From NCBI RefSeq assembly GCF_000169335.1, contig NZ_AAXW01000029.1, forward strand, positions 1-58,920: DNA of 58,920 nt, written 5' to 3'. Origin of the DNA: Crocosphaera chwakensis CCY0110 (GTDB taxonomy: Bacteria > Cyanobacteriota > Cyanobacteriia > Cyanobacteriales > Microcystaceae). The notes beneath the pieces are model-generated. The model saw nothing but the letters and a program-made list of their open reading frames with translations. It had not been told where the DNA came from and ran no database searches. The position numbers were made by a program, and so were the translations under genes. Shown here piece after piece: positions 34,603-43,084 of the stretch; within the stretch, counting starts at the first letter, position 1; every line of letters begins with the position of its first letter.

Positions 34603-36255
34603 ATGGGGGAAATGAACACAGCGGAATTATTGGTGAAATGCCTCGAAAATGAAGGGGTAGAGTACATTTTTGGCTTGCCAGGGGAAGAAAACTTACATAT
34701 CCTTGAAGCACTCAAAGACTCTTCTATTCAATTTATCACCACTCGTCATGAACAAGGGGCTGCTTTTATGGCCGACGTTTATGGGCGACTTACAGGTAAA
34801 GCAGGGGTCTGTCTATCCACCCTCGGACCAGGGGCAACCAATTTGATGACAGGGGTAGCGGATGCTAACCTAGATGGTGCGCCTTTAGTGGCGATTACGG
34901 GACAGGTGGGAACCGACAGAATGCACATTGAGTCCCATCAATACTTAGATTTAGTGGCTATGTTTGCCCCCGTGACCAAATGGAACAAACAAATCGTCCG
35001 ACCTAGCATTACCCCAGAAGTCACCCGTAAAGCCTTTAAATTGGCACAAAGCGAAAAACCGGGGGCAGTTCATATCGATTTACCTGAAAATATTGCAGCT
35101 TTACCAGTTGAGGGTTGGCCTCTCACTAGAGACTCCCAGGAAAAAACCTATGCTTCTTATCGAAGTTTGAACGCAGCGGCCATGGCTATTTCTAAGGCCA
35201 AAAATCCTTTGATTTTAGTAGGAAATGGCACCATTCGAGCCCATGCTAGTGAGGCGTTAACAGAGTTCGCCACCACCCTAAATATTCCAGTGGCTAATAC
35301 CTTTATGGGCAAAGGGGCCGTACCATTTACCCATCCTCTGTCTTTGTGGACGGTGGGACTGCAACAACGGGATTTAATTACCTGCGCCTTTGAACAAAGC
35401 GATCTGGTGATTGCAGTGGGGTATGATTTAATCGAATATTCCCCGAAAAAATGGAATCCTGAAGGGACAACCCCCATCATCCATATTGGCATGACTCCGG
35501 CGGAAATTGATAGCAGTTATATTCCTTTGGTTGAAGTGGTGGGAGATATTTCTGACTCCCTGATGGATATTTTAAAACGGGCCGATCGCCAAGGAAAATC
35601 TACCTCTGTGGCCGCTGGTTTACGTAGCGATCTCGTTAGGGAATACGAAAAATATGCCCACGACGAAGGGTTTCCCGTTAAACCTCAAAAAATTATCTAT
35701 GATCTTCGTCAGGTAATGGGGCCAGAGGATATTGTTATCTCCGATGTTGGGGCCCATAAAATGTGGATGGCACGTCATTATCATTGCGATACCCCTAATA
35801 CTTGTTTAATTTCTAACGGGTTTGCTGCGATGGGGATCGCTATTCCTGGGGCGATCGCAGCTAAGTTAGTGGCTCCGAATAAGAAGGTGGTTGCAGTGAC
35901 TGGAGACGGCGGTTTTATGATGAACTGTCAAGAGTTAGAAACAGCTTTGCGTGCCGGAACCCCTTTTGTTACCCTGATTTTCAATGACAATGGTTATGGT
36001 TTAATTGAATGGAAGCAAATTAATCAATTTGGTAAGTCTTCTTTTATTAAATTTACCAATCCAGATTTTGTTAAATTTGCTGAAAGTATGGGCTTAAAAG
36101 GGTATCGGGTAGAGTCGGCTGATGATTTAGTTCCGACGCTGAAAACCGCCTTAGAACAAGGGGTTCCTGCTGTTATTGATTGTCCTGTTGACTATCAAGA
36201 AAATATCCGTTTCTCGCAAAAAGCAGGGGATTTAAGTTGTCAGATTTGGGAGTAA
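34603..36255 (+). CDS. 2-oxoglutarate decarboxylase (acetolactate-synthase-like ThDP enzyme)
   Basis: The 550-residue protein has the three domains of ThDP enzymes: an N-terminal Pyr domain with catalytic Glu in TTRHEQGAAFMAD, a central domain, and a C-terminal PP domain with the ThDP motif GDGGFMMNCQELET...FNDNGYG. It resembles acetolactate synthase. Adjacency to SSADH identifies it with the cyanobacterial 2-oxoglutarate decarboxylase described in Synechococcus PCC 7002 (2-oxoglutarate to succinic semialdehyde and CO2). MNTAELL three codons in is an alternative start. The assignment by context is strong; an ALS activity cannot be excluded from sequence alone. Confidence 0.87.
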   Translation: MGEMNTAELLVKCLENEGVEYIFGLPGEENLHILEALKDSSIQFITTRHEQGAAFMADVYGRLTGKAGVCLSTLGPGATNLMTGVADANLDGAPLVAITGQVGTDRMHIESHQYLDLVAMFAPVTKWNKQIVRPSITPEVTRKAFKLAQSEKPGAVHIDLPENIAALPVEGWPLTRDSQEKTYASYRSLNAAAMAISKAKNPLILVGNGTIRAHASEALTEFATTLNIPVANTFMGKGAVPFTHPLSLWTVGLQQRDLITCAFEQSDLVIAVGYDLIEYSPKKWNPEGTTPIIHIGMTPAEIDSSYIPLVEVVGDISDSLMDILKRADRQGKSTSVAAGLRSDLVREYEKYAHDEGFPVKPQKIIYDLRQVMGPEDIVISDVGAHKMWMARHYHCDTPNTCLISNGFAAMGIAIPGAIAAKLVAPNKKVVAVTGDGGFMMNCQELETALRAGTPFVTLIFNDNGYGLIEWKQINQFGKSSFIKFTNPDFVKFAESMGLKGYRVESADDLVPTLKTALEQGVPAVIDCPVDYQENIRFSQKAGDLSCQIWE

Positions 36256-36266
36256 ACTTTTAATGG

Positions 36267-36289
36267 TAAGGTGGGCATTGCTCACCTTA
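36267..36289 (+). repeat. REP-like hairpin / likely terminator after the decarboxylase gene
   Basis: A 10-bp stem TAAGGTGGGC / GCTCACCTTA with an ATT loop lies 11 bases after the stop. The core GGTGGGC-ATT-GCTCACC belongs to the same family as the elements at 45575, 46016 and 46820. Confidence 0.65.
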
Positions 36290-36326
36290 TAATGATCTAT
36301 GGTTACTGTTAATATTATAAATATCT

Positions 36327-36358
36327 GCGGTCTCGCTGCGTGAGTGCTGTCGCACCGC
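36327..36358. repeat. GC-rich inverted-repeat element
   Basis: In AT-rich surroundings this 32-base GC-rich block begins GCGGT and ends ACCGC, with CTCGC/GCGTGAG inside. It lies 19 bases after the uppS stop and may act as its terminator; it looks like a dispersed cyanobacterial palindromic element. Confidence 0.4.
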
Positions 36359-36377
36359 TAAGTGATCTGAGATCAAA

Positions 36378-37139
36378 TTAAGTCTTCCCCACTTTTCCAA
36401 ACCGTCTTTCTCGCTGTTGATAACTTAACAAAGCGTCGTGGAGAATATGACGATCAAAATCAGGCCAAAGGGTTTGGGTAACATAGATTTCTGCATAAGC
36501 AAGTTGCCACAACAAGAAATTACTAAGTCGCATTTCTCCACTGGTACGAATCAATAAATCAGGATCTGGGATACCCTTGGTATATAAGAAATTTTCAAAT
36601 AAATTTTCGTTAATATCATCTAAATTAAGCAATCCCTGTTTAACTTGTTGAGCGATCGCCCGACAACTTTGGACAATTTCTTGACGACCACCATAATTAG
36701 TCGCCACAGTAAATTGAACCCCTGTATTATTTTCCGTATCTTCCATGGAGCGAGAGATTTCTAATTGTAGGGAAGGTGGCAAGACATCTAAAGCTCCAAC
36801 GAAACGAATTCTCACATTTTCTGCCATCATTTCTTGAAGTTCGCGACGCAAGACCCGTTCAAACAGGGTCATCAAAAATTCTACTTCTTCGAGGGGTCGC
36901 CCCCAGTTTTCTGTCGAAAAAGCGTAGGCCGTCAAGGCAGGAATTCCCCAATCTCGACAACAACGGAGTAAATCTTTGAGGGTATCCACCCCCCGTTGAT
37001 GTCCCATAATGCGGGGTAGTCCACGACGTTTAGCCCAACGGCCATTGCCGTCCATAATGACGGCGATATGTTGGGGAAGACGAGTTTTGTCGAGATCGAT
37101 TGGTAAGTCCTTTAACACAATAGGCTGCTTAACGGTCAT
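36378..37139 (-). CDS. uppS: isoprenyl transferase (undecaprenyl diphosphate synthase)
   Basis: From the ATG at 37137-37139 the protein has 253 residues, normal for cis-prenyltransferases. The catalytic Asp is in IAVIMDGNGRWAKRRGLPR. Downstream motifs are AYAFSTENWGRP, NYGGRQEI, DLLIRTSGEMRLSNF and the AYAEIY end. It elongates farnesyl diphosphate to the undecaprenyl lipid carrier for peptidoglycan. An in-frame start 32 codons earlier would lie inside cdaA and is unlikely. Its ATG overlaps the cdaA stop by four bases, indicating coupling. Confidence 0.96.
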   Translation of the reverse strand: MTVKQPIVLKDLPIDLDKTRLPQHIAVIMDGNGRWAKRRGLPRIMGHQRGVDTLKDLLRCCRDWGIPALTAYAFSTENWGRPLEEVEFLMTLFERVLRRELQEMMAENVRIRFVGALDVLPPSLQLEISRSMEDTENNTGVQFTVATNYGGRQEIVQSCRAIAQQVKQGLLNLDDINENLFENFLYTKGIPDPDLLIRTSGEMRLSNFLLWQLAYAEIYVTQTLWPDFDRHILHDALLSYQQRERRFGKVGKT

Positions 37140-38077
37140 TTCTTCTCTTCTGATGAGTTCGATGACAAAGTACGAAAGGTTGTTTGTAAGAAGCGTCTTC
37201 CCTTTGGGCCGATGAGACGACTGAGAAGACCCCATCCAGGTGCTACGGACTCTCCCTTAACGAGTAAGGCAAATTTTTTGTCGAGTAGCTCTTTTAGTTT
37301 ACTGCTAGTTAGGGGACGATCCAAAACTCCTTTTTCAGCGAGGGAAATGGAGCCAGTTTCTTCGGATACAATAATACATAGGCATTGATCGACGATTTCG
37401 GTAATGCCCATAGCAGCCCGATGTCGGGTTCCTAATTGACGGGAGAAGGTTTTATCGGAGAGGGGTAAAATAACGCCGGCGGAGATAATGCGAGAACCTC
37501 GAATAAAGACGGCTCCATCATGAAGTAAGGTCTTTGGCTGAAAAATAGTTTGTAAGAGGGCTTTAGAAATTTCTCCATCAATGGGAACGCCTTGATCAAC
37601 AAAGACCCTCATATCAATTGAGCCAGTGGTTTCAACAACAATCAATGCTCCTGTGCGGTTTTGGGACAGTTCTCTGACAGCTTCTACCAGTTCATCGACT
37701 ACGTTATTGGGTTTGGATGCACTGGGTTTGCGTTGGAAAAATTGTAGAACTTTACCTTGTCCCAATAATTCTAAAAAGCGTCGAAATTCCCCTTGGAAAA
37801 TTACCGCCATGGCTACGGCAGCCCCTAGGACTAATTTTTCTATGACAAAACTTAGCAGTGTCAATTGAAACTTTTCACTGATCACTGCTGCTAACATTAG
37901 AATTATTAGCCCCCGAACCATATACAGGGTACGACGCTCACCAATGGCCAAAAGCATTAAGTAGGTTAATAACAGAACTAAACCAATATCAACGCTTTTA
38001 TAAAGTGGCTCTGGGATGAGGTCCGGACCTAGCCATTGTTGCTCAGGAGGCTGACTTGACAGGAAGTTGGATGACAA
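37136..38077 (-). CDS. cdaA: diadenylate cyclase CdaA
   Basis: The 313-residue membrane protein makes c-di-AMP from two ATP. Three hydrophobic segments lie between about 25 and 95 (VLLLTYLMLLAIG and following). The DAC domain has the LLHDGAVFIRG (DGA) and GTRHRAAMG (RHR) catalytic motifs. It lies between lysA and uppS, a layout seen in other cyanobacteria. c-di-AMP controls potassium and osmotic balance. The link to cell-wall genes (DAP/lysine, undecaprenyl carrier) is suggestive. No glmM-cdaR follow as in Firmicutes. Confidence 0.95.
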   Translation of the reverse strand: MSSNFLSSQPPEQQWLGPDLIPEPLYKSVDIGLVLLLTYLMLLAIGERRTLYMVRGLIILMLAAVISEKFQLTLLSFVIEKLVLGAAVAMAVIFQGEFRRFLELLGQGKVLQFFQRKPSASKPNNVVDELVEAVRELSQNRTGALIVVETTGSIDMRVFVDQGVPIDGEISKALLQTIFQPKTLLHDGAVFIRGSRIISAGVILPLSDKTFSRQLGTRHRAAMGITEIVDQCLCIIVSEETGSISLAEKGVLDRPLTSSKLKELLDKKFALLVKGESVAPGWGLLSRLIGPKGRRFLQTTFRTLSSNSSEEKK

Positions 38078-38121
38078 GATAAATGCTCAATGAGAACAAA
38101 AAGGAATGAGAATAAGGGGAT

Positions 38122-39516
38122 TTAACGAAGAAGCCTTTCGGGTAAACAATCTTGTTGAATCAGATCGTCGTAAGTTTCCCGTTTGACAATCAAGTTGGCT
38201 TCTCCTTGATTGACAATAATGGCTGCTGGCCGGGGCAGACGATTATAGTTTGAAGCCATACTATAGTTATAGGCTCCGGTCCCCATGATTACTAGAATAT
38301 CCCCTGGATGAGTTTGAGGCAACTGAGCATCTTTAATAACAATGTCGCCAGATTCGCAGTGTTTTCCAGCAATGGTGACGGTTTCGTTGATTTCGGCGGA
38401 CATTCGGTTTCCTAAGGCAACCCGATATAAGGATTGGTAGGTAATGGGACGGGGATTATCGGACATTCCTCCGTCAACGGCGATATAGGTTCGCAGTTCA
38501 GGAATTTCCTTGCGACTTCCCACGGTATAGGCTGTAACACAAGCAGAACCAATGAGCGATCGCCCTGGTTCTGCGATCAATTGGGGTAGGTCGATTTCAC
38601 AGCGTTTACAAGCTTTCATCACTGCTTCACTAACTGCTTTGACCCATTCTTCAATACTGGGGGGATCGTCTTGTTCTGTGTAGCAAATTCCCAGTCCTCC
38701 ACCGATGTTTAGTTGTGATAGGTTCAGTCCATATTCTTTCCCTATTTTTAGCCATTCTACTAAAACCCCTGCTAGGTCTTGGTGGGGCTGTCTCTCGAAA
38801 ATTTGGGACCCTATATGGGCGTGTAACCCCCGACAATCAAAGATTTTGTGTTTTTTAATATAGGTAAAAACGGCTTCTAGTTGATTGGGATCAAAGCCAA
38901 ATTTACTGTCTAAATGACCGGTGCGAATGTATTCGTGGGTATGACATTCAATCCCTGGCGTGATTCTGATCAAGATTGGAACCGATTGACCCAGTTGTAC
39001 TAGGGTTTCGAGTTCTAACCAATTATCAACGATGATGGTACATCCGACTTCTATCGCCTCTTTCAGTTCCGCTTCGGATTTATTGTTCCCATGAAAGTAT
39101 ATTTTTTCGGCAATTTCTTGACTAGAATAGCCTAATCGTGTTAATGATTTTTTTGTAGTGTAGAGTTCTCCCCCAGACACCACATCAAAGCCTAAATTTT
39201 CTGTCGCGATCACTCCCACCACCGCTAAACAACTCCAAGCTTTTGAGGCGTAAATAACTTGGGACTCTCCCTGGTAGTAAGTTTTAAAGTAGTCTCGATA
39301 TTGACTACAAGCGGTTCTCAGGGTTGTTTCATCAAGAACGTACAGGGGGGAACCAAACTGTTCAACTAGGGTCTGAAGATCACAACCGCCGATTTCTAGA
39401 TGGTCTTGATCGTTGATATTAGCGGTTAGGGGTAATAAAGACTGATTAGGCGATCGCTTGTTTGTTGGTAAGTAATCTCGTCCCGTGTGAGGCGTTTTGG
39501 TTGGTGTCGCTATCAT
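38122..39516 (-). CDS. lysA: diaminopimelate decarboxylase
   Basis: The 464-residue PLP enzyme converts meso-diaminopimelate to lysine. The PLP lysine is in QVIYASKAWSC, and the fold-III decarboxylase motifs HAHIGSQI, LNIGGGLGI and LIAEPGRSLIG are present. The C-terminal CESGDI region supplies the second-subunit Cys of the active site. It is first of the lysA-cdaA-uppS operon, with a 44-base gap to cdaA. Its N-terminus is ~40 residues longer than Escherichia-type proteins. Confidence 0.96.
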   Translation of the reverse strand: MIATPTKTPHTGRDYLPTNKRSPNQSLLPLTANINDQDHLEIGGCDLQTLVEQFGSPLYVLDETTLRTACSQYRDYFKTYYQGESQVIYASKAWSCLAVVGVIATENLGFDVVSGGELYTTKKSLTRLGYSSQEIAEKIYFHGNNKSEAELKEAIEVGCTIIVDNWLELETLVQLGQSVPILIRITPGIECHTHEYIRTGHLDSKFGFDPNQLEAVFTYIKKHKIFDCRGLHAHIGSQIFERQPHQDLAGVLVEWLKIGKEYGLNLSQLNIGGGLGICYTEQDDPPSIEEWVKAVSEAVMKACKRCEIDLPQLIAEPGRSLIGSACVTAYTVGSRKEIPELRTYIAVDGGMSDNPRPITYQSLYRVALGNRMSAEINETVTIAGKHCESGDIVIKDAQLPQTHPGDILVIMGTGAYNYSMASNYNRLPRPAAIIVNQGEANLIVKRETYDDLIQQDCLPERLLR

Positions 39517-39829
39517 AAATTTCCGAGTCTTAGGGTGTAACTTCTTTAAATAATGGGGAGACTTAGCAGAGGAAAGAAAAGATTAAAATAAGACTAAAAG
39601 GTTTTCCATACTGAAATTTTAGCCCCAATATCCATTGTAATCTCTCTGTTCTCAATTCTAAGACACTCTTTTTAAAAGAAATAATAAAAGGCCAGCATTC
39701 AACAAACTTCATCCTAAAACCCAGACGATCTTAAACAAAATTTCCAAATTCAAACCAGCGATTGCTCTTAAAATGCTGCCCAAACAAGGTAAGGTAAAAA
39801 GAGTGGGGTAATAATATTTATAAGTAATT
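39517..39829. other. 313-bp gap between lysA and thiO-thiG, no gene or riboswitch seen
   Basis: The divergent promoters must lie here. No TPP riboswitch core (CUGAGA with ACCUGAU) was found upstream of the thiamin gene. Confidence 0.5.
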
Positions 39830-41794
39830 ATGAACGCAACAAACGATATTGTTATTATTGGCGGTGGTATCATTGGAATGGCGATCGCAGTGGATTTAAA
39901 ACTGCGAGGCGCGTCGGTGACTGTTTGTAATCGAAACTTTCCTCAAACAGCCTCAATGGCTGCAGCCGGAATGTTAGCCCCCCACGCCGAAGAATTACCC
40001 CCTGGCCCGTTACTGGATTTATGTTTAAAATCTCGCTGGTTATACCCTGAATGGATACGAAAATTACAAGACCTCACTGGCTTGGATCTTGGTTATAATC
40101 CTTGTGGTATTCTTGCGCCAGTCTATAATCTCCCTTCTACTGATGTTCGCAACAATAATCAAGGTCAATGGTTAGATAAAACCGCTATTCGTCTCTACCA
40201 AACAGGGTTAGGCGATGATGTGGTCGGAGGATGGTGGTATCCCGAAGATGGACAAGTGGACAACCGTCAGGTGATGCAAGCATTAGACAAAGCAGCCCAA
40301 CAATTAGGGGTTAACGTTAGAAATGGCGTAACCGTTCAAACCTTACAACAAAAACAGGGTAAAGTTACCAGTATTTTAACCAATCAAGGAGAATTAGAAG
40401 GCAACACCTACATTATTGCCAGTGGGTCTTGGGCTAGTCAAATTTTACCCCTGCCTGTACGCCCTGTAAAAGGGCAAATGTTAGCAGTGAAGATGCCTGA
40501 GATACCTAATGAACCCTACGCCTTACAACGGGTTTTATACGGACTACAAACCTACTTAGTCCCCCGTCAAAATGGACGTTTAATAATTGGTGCGACCTCC
40601 GAGGATGTGGGTTGGACTCCCAATAATACCCCCCAAGGTATAGAAAGGTTAATTAAACGAGCGACAAGATTGTATCCCGATGTCGCTAACTGGGAAATAG
40701 AAGAATTTTGGTGGGGGTATCGTCCAGGAACTCCTGATGAATTACCGATATTGGGTCACTATGGTTGCAATAATTTGATTTTAGCCACTGGTCATTATCG
40801 TAACGGCATTTTACTCGCACCGGTTACCGCTTCTCTCATTGCAGACTTAGTAATTAATCAAAACAGTGATCCTCTATTAGAACCCTTTAAAGGCGATCGC
40901 TTCCATACTCAACCCTCTCCTGCTCCTGCTCCTATGACCCCATTTAATCATTATCCTGTTCCCAAAGCTATCAACGGCTACAACGGAACCTCTAGTTTAT
41001 TTTCTGAAGATGAATTAATCATTGCTGGCCGCAAATTTCACTCTCGCTTAATGACAGGGACAGGGAAATATCCTAGTATCCCCATTATGCAGGAAAGTGT
41101 GGCTGCCAGCGAGTGTCAGATTGTTACGGTAGCAGTAAGACGGGTACAAACCAACGCACCTGGTCATGAAGGGTTAGCCGAAGCCTTAGACTGGGGTAAA
41201 GTTTGGATGTTACCCAATACGGCAGGGTGTAAGACGGCAGAAGAAGCAGTTAGAGTGGCGAGGTTAGGCCGAGAAATGGCCAAATTACTCGGACAAGAAG
41301 ATAATAACTTTGTCAAATTAGAAGTCATTCCCGATACAAAATACTTATTACCCGATCCCATTGGAACTCTAGAAGCAGCCGAAATATTAGTTAAAGAAGG
41401 ATTTGCAGTATTACCTTATATTAATGCTGATCCCATATTAGCCAAACGGTTAGAAGCAGTAGGATGCGCCACGGTGATGCCTTTAGGATCGCCCATTGGT
41501 TCTGGTCAAGGCATTCGCACTCAAGCGAATATTGAGATTATTATAGAAGAAGCGAATATTCCTGTAGTTGTCGATGCAGGGATCGGAACCCCTAGCGAAG
41601 CCTCCCAAGCAATGGAAATGGGGGCAGATGCAGTATTAATTAATAGTGCGATCGCCTTAGCTAACAATCCTGTTTTGATGGCCAAAGCGATGGGAATGGC
41701 TACCGTTGCCGGAAGATTGGCTTATTTAAGTGGACGTATCCCAGTTAAAGATTATGCGATCGCTAGTTCTCCTTTCACCGGAACAGTTGTATGA
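39830..41794 (+). CDS. thiO/thiG: fused glycine oxidase ThiO - thiazole synthase ThiG
   Basis: The 654-residue protein joins two thiamin-pathway enzymes. Residues ~1-370 are a FAD amine oxidase (GGGIIGMAIAVDL at 11-23, GATSEDVGW, GHYRNGILLAPVT) that oxidises glycine to dehydroglycine. From about 390 follows ThiG (RKFHSRLMTGTGKY, the Schiff-base lysine in FVKLEVIPD, GSPIGSGQG, VVDAGIGTPSEA), which forms the thiazole ring. This fusion is known in cyanobacteria such as Synechocystis and lets the unstable imine pass directly. A Pro-rich linker (PSPAPAPM) joins the two. HIP1 sites occur in it. Confidence 0.96.
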   Translation: MNATNDIVIIGGGIIGMAIAVDLKLRGASVTVCNRNFPQTASMAAAGMLAPHAEELPPGPLLDLCLKSRWLYPEWIRKLQDLTGLDLGYNPCGILAPVYNLPSTDVRNNNQGQWLDKTAIRLYQTGLGDDVVGGWWYPEDGQVDNRQVMQALDKAAQQLGVNVRNGVTVQTLQQKQGKVTSILTNQGELEGNTYIIASGSWASQILPLPVRPVKGQMLAVKMPEIPNEPYALQRVLYGLQTYLVPRQNGRLIIGATSEDVGWTPNNTPQGIERLIKRATRLYPDVANWEIEEFWWGYRPGTPDELPILGHYGCNNLILATGHYRNGILLAPVTASLIADLVINQNSDPLLEPFKGDRFHTQPSPAPAPMTPFNHYPVPKAINGYNGTSSLFSEDELIIAGRKFHSRLMTGTGKYPSIPIMQESVAASECQIVTVAVRRVQTNAPGHEGLAEALDWGKVWMLPNTAGCKTAEEAVRVARLGREMAKLLGQEDNNFVKLEVIPDTKYLLPDPIGTLEAAEILVKEGFAVLPYINADPILAKRLEAVGCATVMPLGSPIGSGQGIRTQANIEIIIEEANIPVVVDAGIGTPSEASQAMEMGADAVLINSAIALANNPVLMAKAMGMATVAGRLAYLSGRIPVKDYAIASSPFTGTVV

Positions 41795-41959
41795 CTTCTT
41801 TATTTATTTGCCTATTGATCAAATTTCGGTGTTAAAGTTCTTAGACAACAATCCCCCATTTTTCGAGCAATTAACTAAAATTAAGCATGAAGAAAATCGG
41901 GCTGATAATGGGGTGTCTGGACAGTCCAATCATGAATTAATTGGACTGCAATATATGGC

Positions 41960-42190
41960 TTAATCGCGCCATTCTTCTTTACTTAATAAATCAATAATCG
42001 AATCTCTTAGCAGAAAATCATGTCTTTCTAGTTCACATTCTACATTAGGCCATTCACGGGCTGGAATATACTTGCAAAGGGTATAAATAGGTTGTCGTCG
42101 ATGAAGTCTTCTTTCACGAACTAACCGAGCGGCCTCCTCTGTGATAACATCAATGGTGTATTTAGTAGGAGACTGAATGACTTTAGGCAT
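41960..42190 (-). CDS. DUF4327 family protein
   Basis: From the ATG at 42188-42190 the protein has 76 residues. It contains the family core YTIDVITEEAARLVRERRL, RQPIYTLCKYIPAREW and DFLLRDSIIDLL, which is the DUF4327 pattern of cyanobacteria. An upstream in-frame ATG (42239-42241) adds 17 atypical residues. The function of the family is unknown. It lies between thiO-thiG and psaK without operon partners. Confidence 0.8.
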   Translation of the reverse strand: MPKVIQSPTKYTIDVITEEAARLVRERRLHRRQPIYTLCKYIPAREWPNVECELERHDFLLRDSIIDLLSKEEWRD

Positions 42191-42371
42191 AACGAACTTC
42201 CTCTGCGGAGTTTGGTAGACACAAAATAAATAATGACCCACTTTTCATTATCCGTTATAGAAGATACAGTCTCAATAAAAGACAACAATTTTTAATGTTA
42301 AGTCAGAGTTAACATGGTAATAGGCAGATAAAGCAAACTCTAATCTTGTTAATTTTACTGACTTGATAACA

Positions 42372-42419
42372 GGAGAGGGAGTAACCATACAGAGTCTGAA
42401 TGCTTTTTATACCCTCTCC
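42372..42419 (-). terminator. possible terminator stem downstream of psaK
   Basis: Arms GGAGAGGG (42372-42379) and CCCTCTCC (42412-42419) can pair across a 32-base loop about 28 bases past the psaK stop. Confidence 0.4.
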
Positions 42420-42446
42420 ATACCCTTTTAAGACAAAAATTTAGGC

Positions 42447-42713
42447 TTACAATGCACCGGTATTGGCTAACCCTAAGATAACACCAGCCCCTAAAATATG
42501 ACCAAAGCTAGTGGTTCCTAGTAATGCACCTAAACTCATACCCCCAAACATTTGAGGAGAGGGTAAACCAGGCCCTTCGCTAGGTTTAGCAATAGTAAAT
42601 TTTCCAACAGCGATCGCAAAGATATTGCAGACGATCATAATCATAGCCACTTTGGGACTCCATTGAACGGTGTTGGCAACCGTAGAAGCAGCTAATAGCA
42701 AGGTAGAGTACAT
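42447..42713 (-). CDS. psaK: photosystem I reaction center subunit PsaK
   Basis: The 88-residue protein has two membrane helices separated by a hydrophilic loop: about 20-40 (KVAMIMIVCNIFAIAVGKF) and 64-85 (TSFGHILGAGVILGLANTG). The loop AKPSEGPGLPSPQMFGG and the end are those of PsaK, the peripheral PSI subunit that takes part in antenna and phycobilisome interaction and state transitions. Length fits mature-plus-short-leader cyanobacterial PsaK1/2. Confidence 0.95.
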   Translation of the reverse strand: MYSTLLLAASTVANTVQWSPKVAMIMIVCNIFAIAVGKFTIAKPSEGPGLPSPQMFGGMSLGALLGTTSFGHILGAGVILGLANTGAL

Positions 42714-42863
42714 AACAGTGAGTTCTCCTAGAAATAATGTATCTATCAGTCTTTAATGTTAAGAATTAAGCACCTTCTGTCAATGCTCACGTTGCAATAC
42801 TTAACGAAAAAAGAAATTTTGCTCTAAACTTTATTGTTGTGCTATGATAATATACTGTGCCTT

Positions 42864-42950
42864 GGAGAGGTGGCTGAGTGGTTGAAAGCGGCTCCCTGCT
42901 AAGGAGTTATGGGTTAACGCCCATCGAGGGTTCGAATCCCTCCCTCTCCG
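42864..42950 (+). tRNA. tRNA-Ser (anticodon GCU)
   Basis: An 87-base class II tRNA folds with the acceptor GGAGAGG / CCTCTCC and discriminator G. The anticodon loop CTGCTAA gives anticodon GCT at 42898-42900. A long variable arm and the T-loop GTTCGAATCC are present. CCA is not encoded. Confidence 0.97.
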
Positions 42951-43084
42951 TTTCTGTCAGTTATCAGTGATATAGTTGAGAACTGTTTAGAATCAGCTTT
43001 TTTGTTGACTTAAAAAATTAAATAATAGAGAACTTACCGAAGATACGGGGAAGACTAAAATAAACTACCGTTTGGACATTTCTT

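Noticed and set aside
37626..37868. Plus-strand frame inside cdaA.
   Set aside because: It is a shadow of the DAC-domain coding region, with no ribosome-binding site or recognisable product.
39517..39829. Possible TPP riboswitch upstream of the thiamin fusion gene.
   Set aside because: The conserved CUGAGA and ACCUGAU segments were looked for and are absent.
41787..41963. Possible small gene just after thiO-thiG, reading LYDFFIYLPIDQISVLKFL.
   Set aside because: It starts only at a TTG overlapping the thiG stop, has no ribosome-binding site of its own, and no family is recognised. The composition is protein-like, so a remnant is possible, but evidence is too thin for a feature.
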